Assembly: GCA_041666425.1 (NCBI GenBank)
Contig: JBAYHA010000044.1
Coordinates: 1-6,848 of the forward strand
Source of the DNA: JBAYHA01 sp041666425
GTDB taxonomy: Bacteria > Patescibacteriota > Patescibacteriia > UBA11705 > JABHMO01
Reading direction: 5' to 3'
Length of the DNA stretch: 6,848 nt
The notes beneath the pieces were generated by a model. It saw only the letters and a list, made by a program, of their open reading frames with translations, was not told the DNA's origin and did no database searches. Both the position numbers and the translations under genes were made by a program. Below, one piece after another: positions 5,318-6,848 of this stretch (positions are counted from its first letter, which is position 1; each line of letters opens with the position of its first letter).

Positions 5318-5349
5318 TTGCTCGGTTGCTCAGTTGCTCGATTGCTCCG
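5318..5349 (-). repeat. Four 8-bp tandem units at the end of the LtaS-like gene
   Basis: On the plus strand the units are TTGCTCGG, TTGCTCAG, TTGCTCGA and TTGCTCCG, directly adjacent. On the minus strand each contains GAGCAA. They encode the last residues (ending EQSSN) and the stop codon of the LtaS-like gene and continue past it. Because 8 is not a multiple of 3, gain or loss of a unit would change the C-terminus. Confidence 0.85.
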
Positions 5350-6848
5350 TTTCCTTAAACTCATCATTATCCAAAACCGCATCAGAATCAGTAATCAAAT
5401 TTTTTAAACTTTCCAACATCAATTCATTTTTGCGCTCAATTTCCGAACTGAAAATTGTTTCGTATTGATTGGTTGAAGCATTGCCGACAATGGTAAAATT
5501 TTCACTTTGCAAATAAACTTGCCCCAAACATTTGTTGACCGCCAAATTTTGATGTTTTGGCGAAAAAAAACTTTGTCCAAAAAAGTTCTCCCGTTCCCGA
5601 TAATCAGCACCTTCAATCAACTGTAAAATAGTCGGAGCCAAATCCATTTGACTGCCGATTTGGGCCAAACGCCCCTGCTGTTTGTCCGGCAAAACTATGG
5701 CCACTGGCAAACGATTATACATTTGAAAATTTTGCAGTTTGTTTTCCGAAACAAAATTATAAAAACGATGATCCGCATACAAAATAACCACAGTATTGGC
5801 AAAGAAATCATCCTTGTCAATCTCGGTAAAAAGATATTTCAACCCATCGTCAACCGCGCGCAAAAAACCAAAATAATTGCGCAGAGTTTTTTTGTCTGTT
5901 TTTATATTTTCGGTGATTTTGTCGTCAATCTTTTCGACAAACGGACGAACATTAGATTGATGAACCCGATTTTGAAATTCAATCACCTCATCAGAATGCG
6001 GAGAATGACTCAAAATAGTAACCGCGTGCGCAAAAAATGGTTTGGTTTCTTTTTTTAACTCGCTCAAAATTTGTTCGTAAAAACGCTTATCATCAAGACG
6101 AGAATCAAAATATGGCGAAAAAAAAGTTTTTTCAAAACCAAAAGCACTTATCAGCTTGTCACGATTCCAAAACTCCGCCACATTGGCATGAAAAAAATAT
6201 GTGGCATATTCTTCTTCGTTGCGCAAAATATCCGGCAAACAAGTAAATTCATTTTGCAAAAATCCGGAAATCGGCCGATCTGACCTTGGCCAAAATCCGC
6301 ACAATGCGCCAAATTCAGCGTTAATGGTTTCACATGAAGACGAATGAAAATCAGGCACGGTTAAATTCTCCGCCAACAATTTTTTTAAAAACGGCATTGG
6401 CGTGACAGAATTTTCAATCGCCCAGTTTTGCACACTTTCCAACTGAACAAGCAAAATATTCGGTTTTGTCAAAATAGGCAAAGCCAGTTTTTTGGTTTGA
6501 TCAACAACCGTTAAGTTTTGCATCTTTTGCCAATCAACTTTTATTTTTGTTAAAAAATCATCTTCCGACCGATCCGCTATTGATTTTTTTTGTGGCAAAA
6601 TTTTGGCATAAAAATGACCCCAAAAACCCAAATCCGTGAGTTGCGAACGCAAACTCCACCAAGTCTCACGAGGATTGTTATAAAGATACGAAGAAACGGC
6701 AAAAACACCCAAATTGGTCGCCAAAAACAATGCCAATAAAAATAAAATATGTCGGAAACGACGACGTTCACTTTTGGAAACAAATTCCACGCCAGTATAG
6801 TTGAATAAGACTTTTTGCGTTTCCCGTTCGGAAAAACGTCGGAACAAA
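5330..6848 (-). CDS. LtaS-like sulfatase-fold phosphoglycerol transferase, N-terminus cut off
   Basis: Members of this alkaline-phosphatase-fold family (lipoteichoic acid synthase, OpgB-type enzymes) transfer glycerol phosphate groups outside the membrane. About 505 residues are visible; the frame is still open at the window edge, and the TTG at 6847 should not be taken as the start. Numbering from it, one membrane helix (about 33-55), probably the last of the usual five, is followed by a linker and the extracellular catalytic domain. Motifs in order are NILLVQLESVQ (130-140; metal ligand Glu137), SCETINAEF (171-179) with Thr174 as the nucleophile aligned with GKTS of LtaS, EFWNRD (225-230), TILSHSPH (277-284; His281), and YADH (357-360; Asp359 and His360). 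All expected catalytic positions are present. The C-terminal tail (about 465-505) is acidic, and its last residues come from an 8-bp repeat. The exact polymer made is unknown. Confidence 0.88.
   Translation of the reverse strand, partial: LFRRFSERETQKVLFNYTGVEFVSKSERRRFRHILFLLALFLATNLGVFAVSSYLYNNPRETWWSLRSQLTDLGFWGHFYAKILPQKKSIADRSEDDFLTKIKVDWQKMQNLTVVDQTKKLALPILTKPNILLVQLESVQNWAIENSVTPMPFLKKLLAENLTVPDFHSSSCETINAEFGALCGFWPRSDRPISGFLQNEFTCLPDILRNEEEYATYFFHANVAEFWNRDKLISAFGFEKTFFSPYFDSRLDDKRFYEQILSELKKETKPFFAHAVTILSHSPHSDEVIEFQNRVHQSNVRPFVEKIDDKITENIKTDKKTLRNYFGFLRAVDDGLKYLFTEIDKDDFFANTVVILYADHRFYNFVSENKLQNFQMYNRLPVAIVLPDKQQGRLAQIGSQMDLAPTILQLIEGADYRERENFFGQSFFSPKHQNLAVNKCLGQVYLQSENFTIVGNASTNQYETIFSSEIERKNELMLESLKNLITDSDAVLDNDEFKETEQSSN

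Noticed and set aside
6845..6847. TTG at the right edge as the start of the LtaS-like gene
   Set aside because: The family has several membrane helices before the one seen here and the frame remains open, so the real start is outside the window.
1..6848. CRISPR array, insertion sequence, tRNA or toxin-antitoxin pair
   Set aside because: No spaced direct repeats of suitable length, no transposase or integrase frame, no tRNA T-loop pattern, and no recognisable toxin family on either strand.

Overview
This AT-rich window looks like part of a chromosome from a small-genome bacterium of the Candidate Phyla Radiation (Patescibacteria, Parcubacteria-like). That placement is an inference. It rests on the low GC of most genes, the lysine-, phenylalanine- and isoleucine-rich proteins, a ComEC split into two separate genes, an enlarged nucleoside diphosphate kinase, and several small lineage-specific proteins. 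No rRNA or tRNA is present to confirm it.

Layout from left to right. Positions 1-236 hold a palindromic hairpin (91-134) and a good sigma70-type promoter for a small secreted lysine-rich protein (237-548, +), which ends in two consecutive hairpins. A 246-residue unrecognised cytoplasmic protein follows on the minus strand (610-1350). Positions 1351-1591 carry no convincing gene. They do contain a GC-rich block (about 1426-1566) bounded by perfectly complementary ends, which I read as a structured RNA of unknown class. A symmetrical terminator (1592-1633) separates it from the nucleoside diphosphate kinase gene ndk (1636-2229, -). Next on the minus strand are a membrane-anchored metallo-beta-lactamase-fold hydrolase (2272-3093) and, after an interruption, the ComEC channel protein (3712-5154). 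Between these two lies a small plus-strand gene of unknown function (3261-3668) with its own promoter and terminator. The right end is a partial LtaS-like sulfatase-fold enzyme (5330-6848, -), whose last codons are built from an 8-bp tandem repeat.

Together the minus-strand genes describe envelope and DNA-uptake functions. ComEC would form the inner-membrane channel for transforming DNA, and the separate hydrolase corresponds to the C-terminal domain that other bacteria fuse to ComEC. The LtaS-like enzyme would act on a glycerol-phosphate or related envelope polymer outside the membrane. Ndk balances NTP pools and has no obvious link to its neighbours. Every complete gene seems to have its own promoter or terminator, so I see little evidence of long operons.

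The most unusual items are the unidentified structured RNA candidate, two facing arrays of 8-bp AGCAA-type repeats around the end of the LtaS-like gene, and two plus-strand small-gene cassettes with higher GC than their neighbours. I found no defence system, CRISPR array, transposase or other clearly new multi-gene system.
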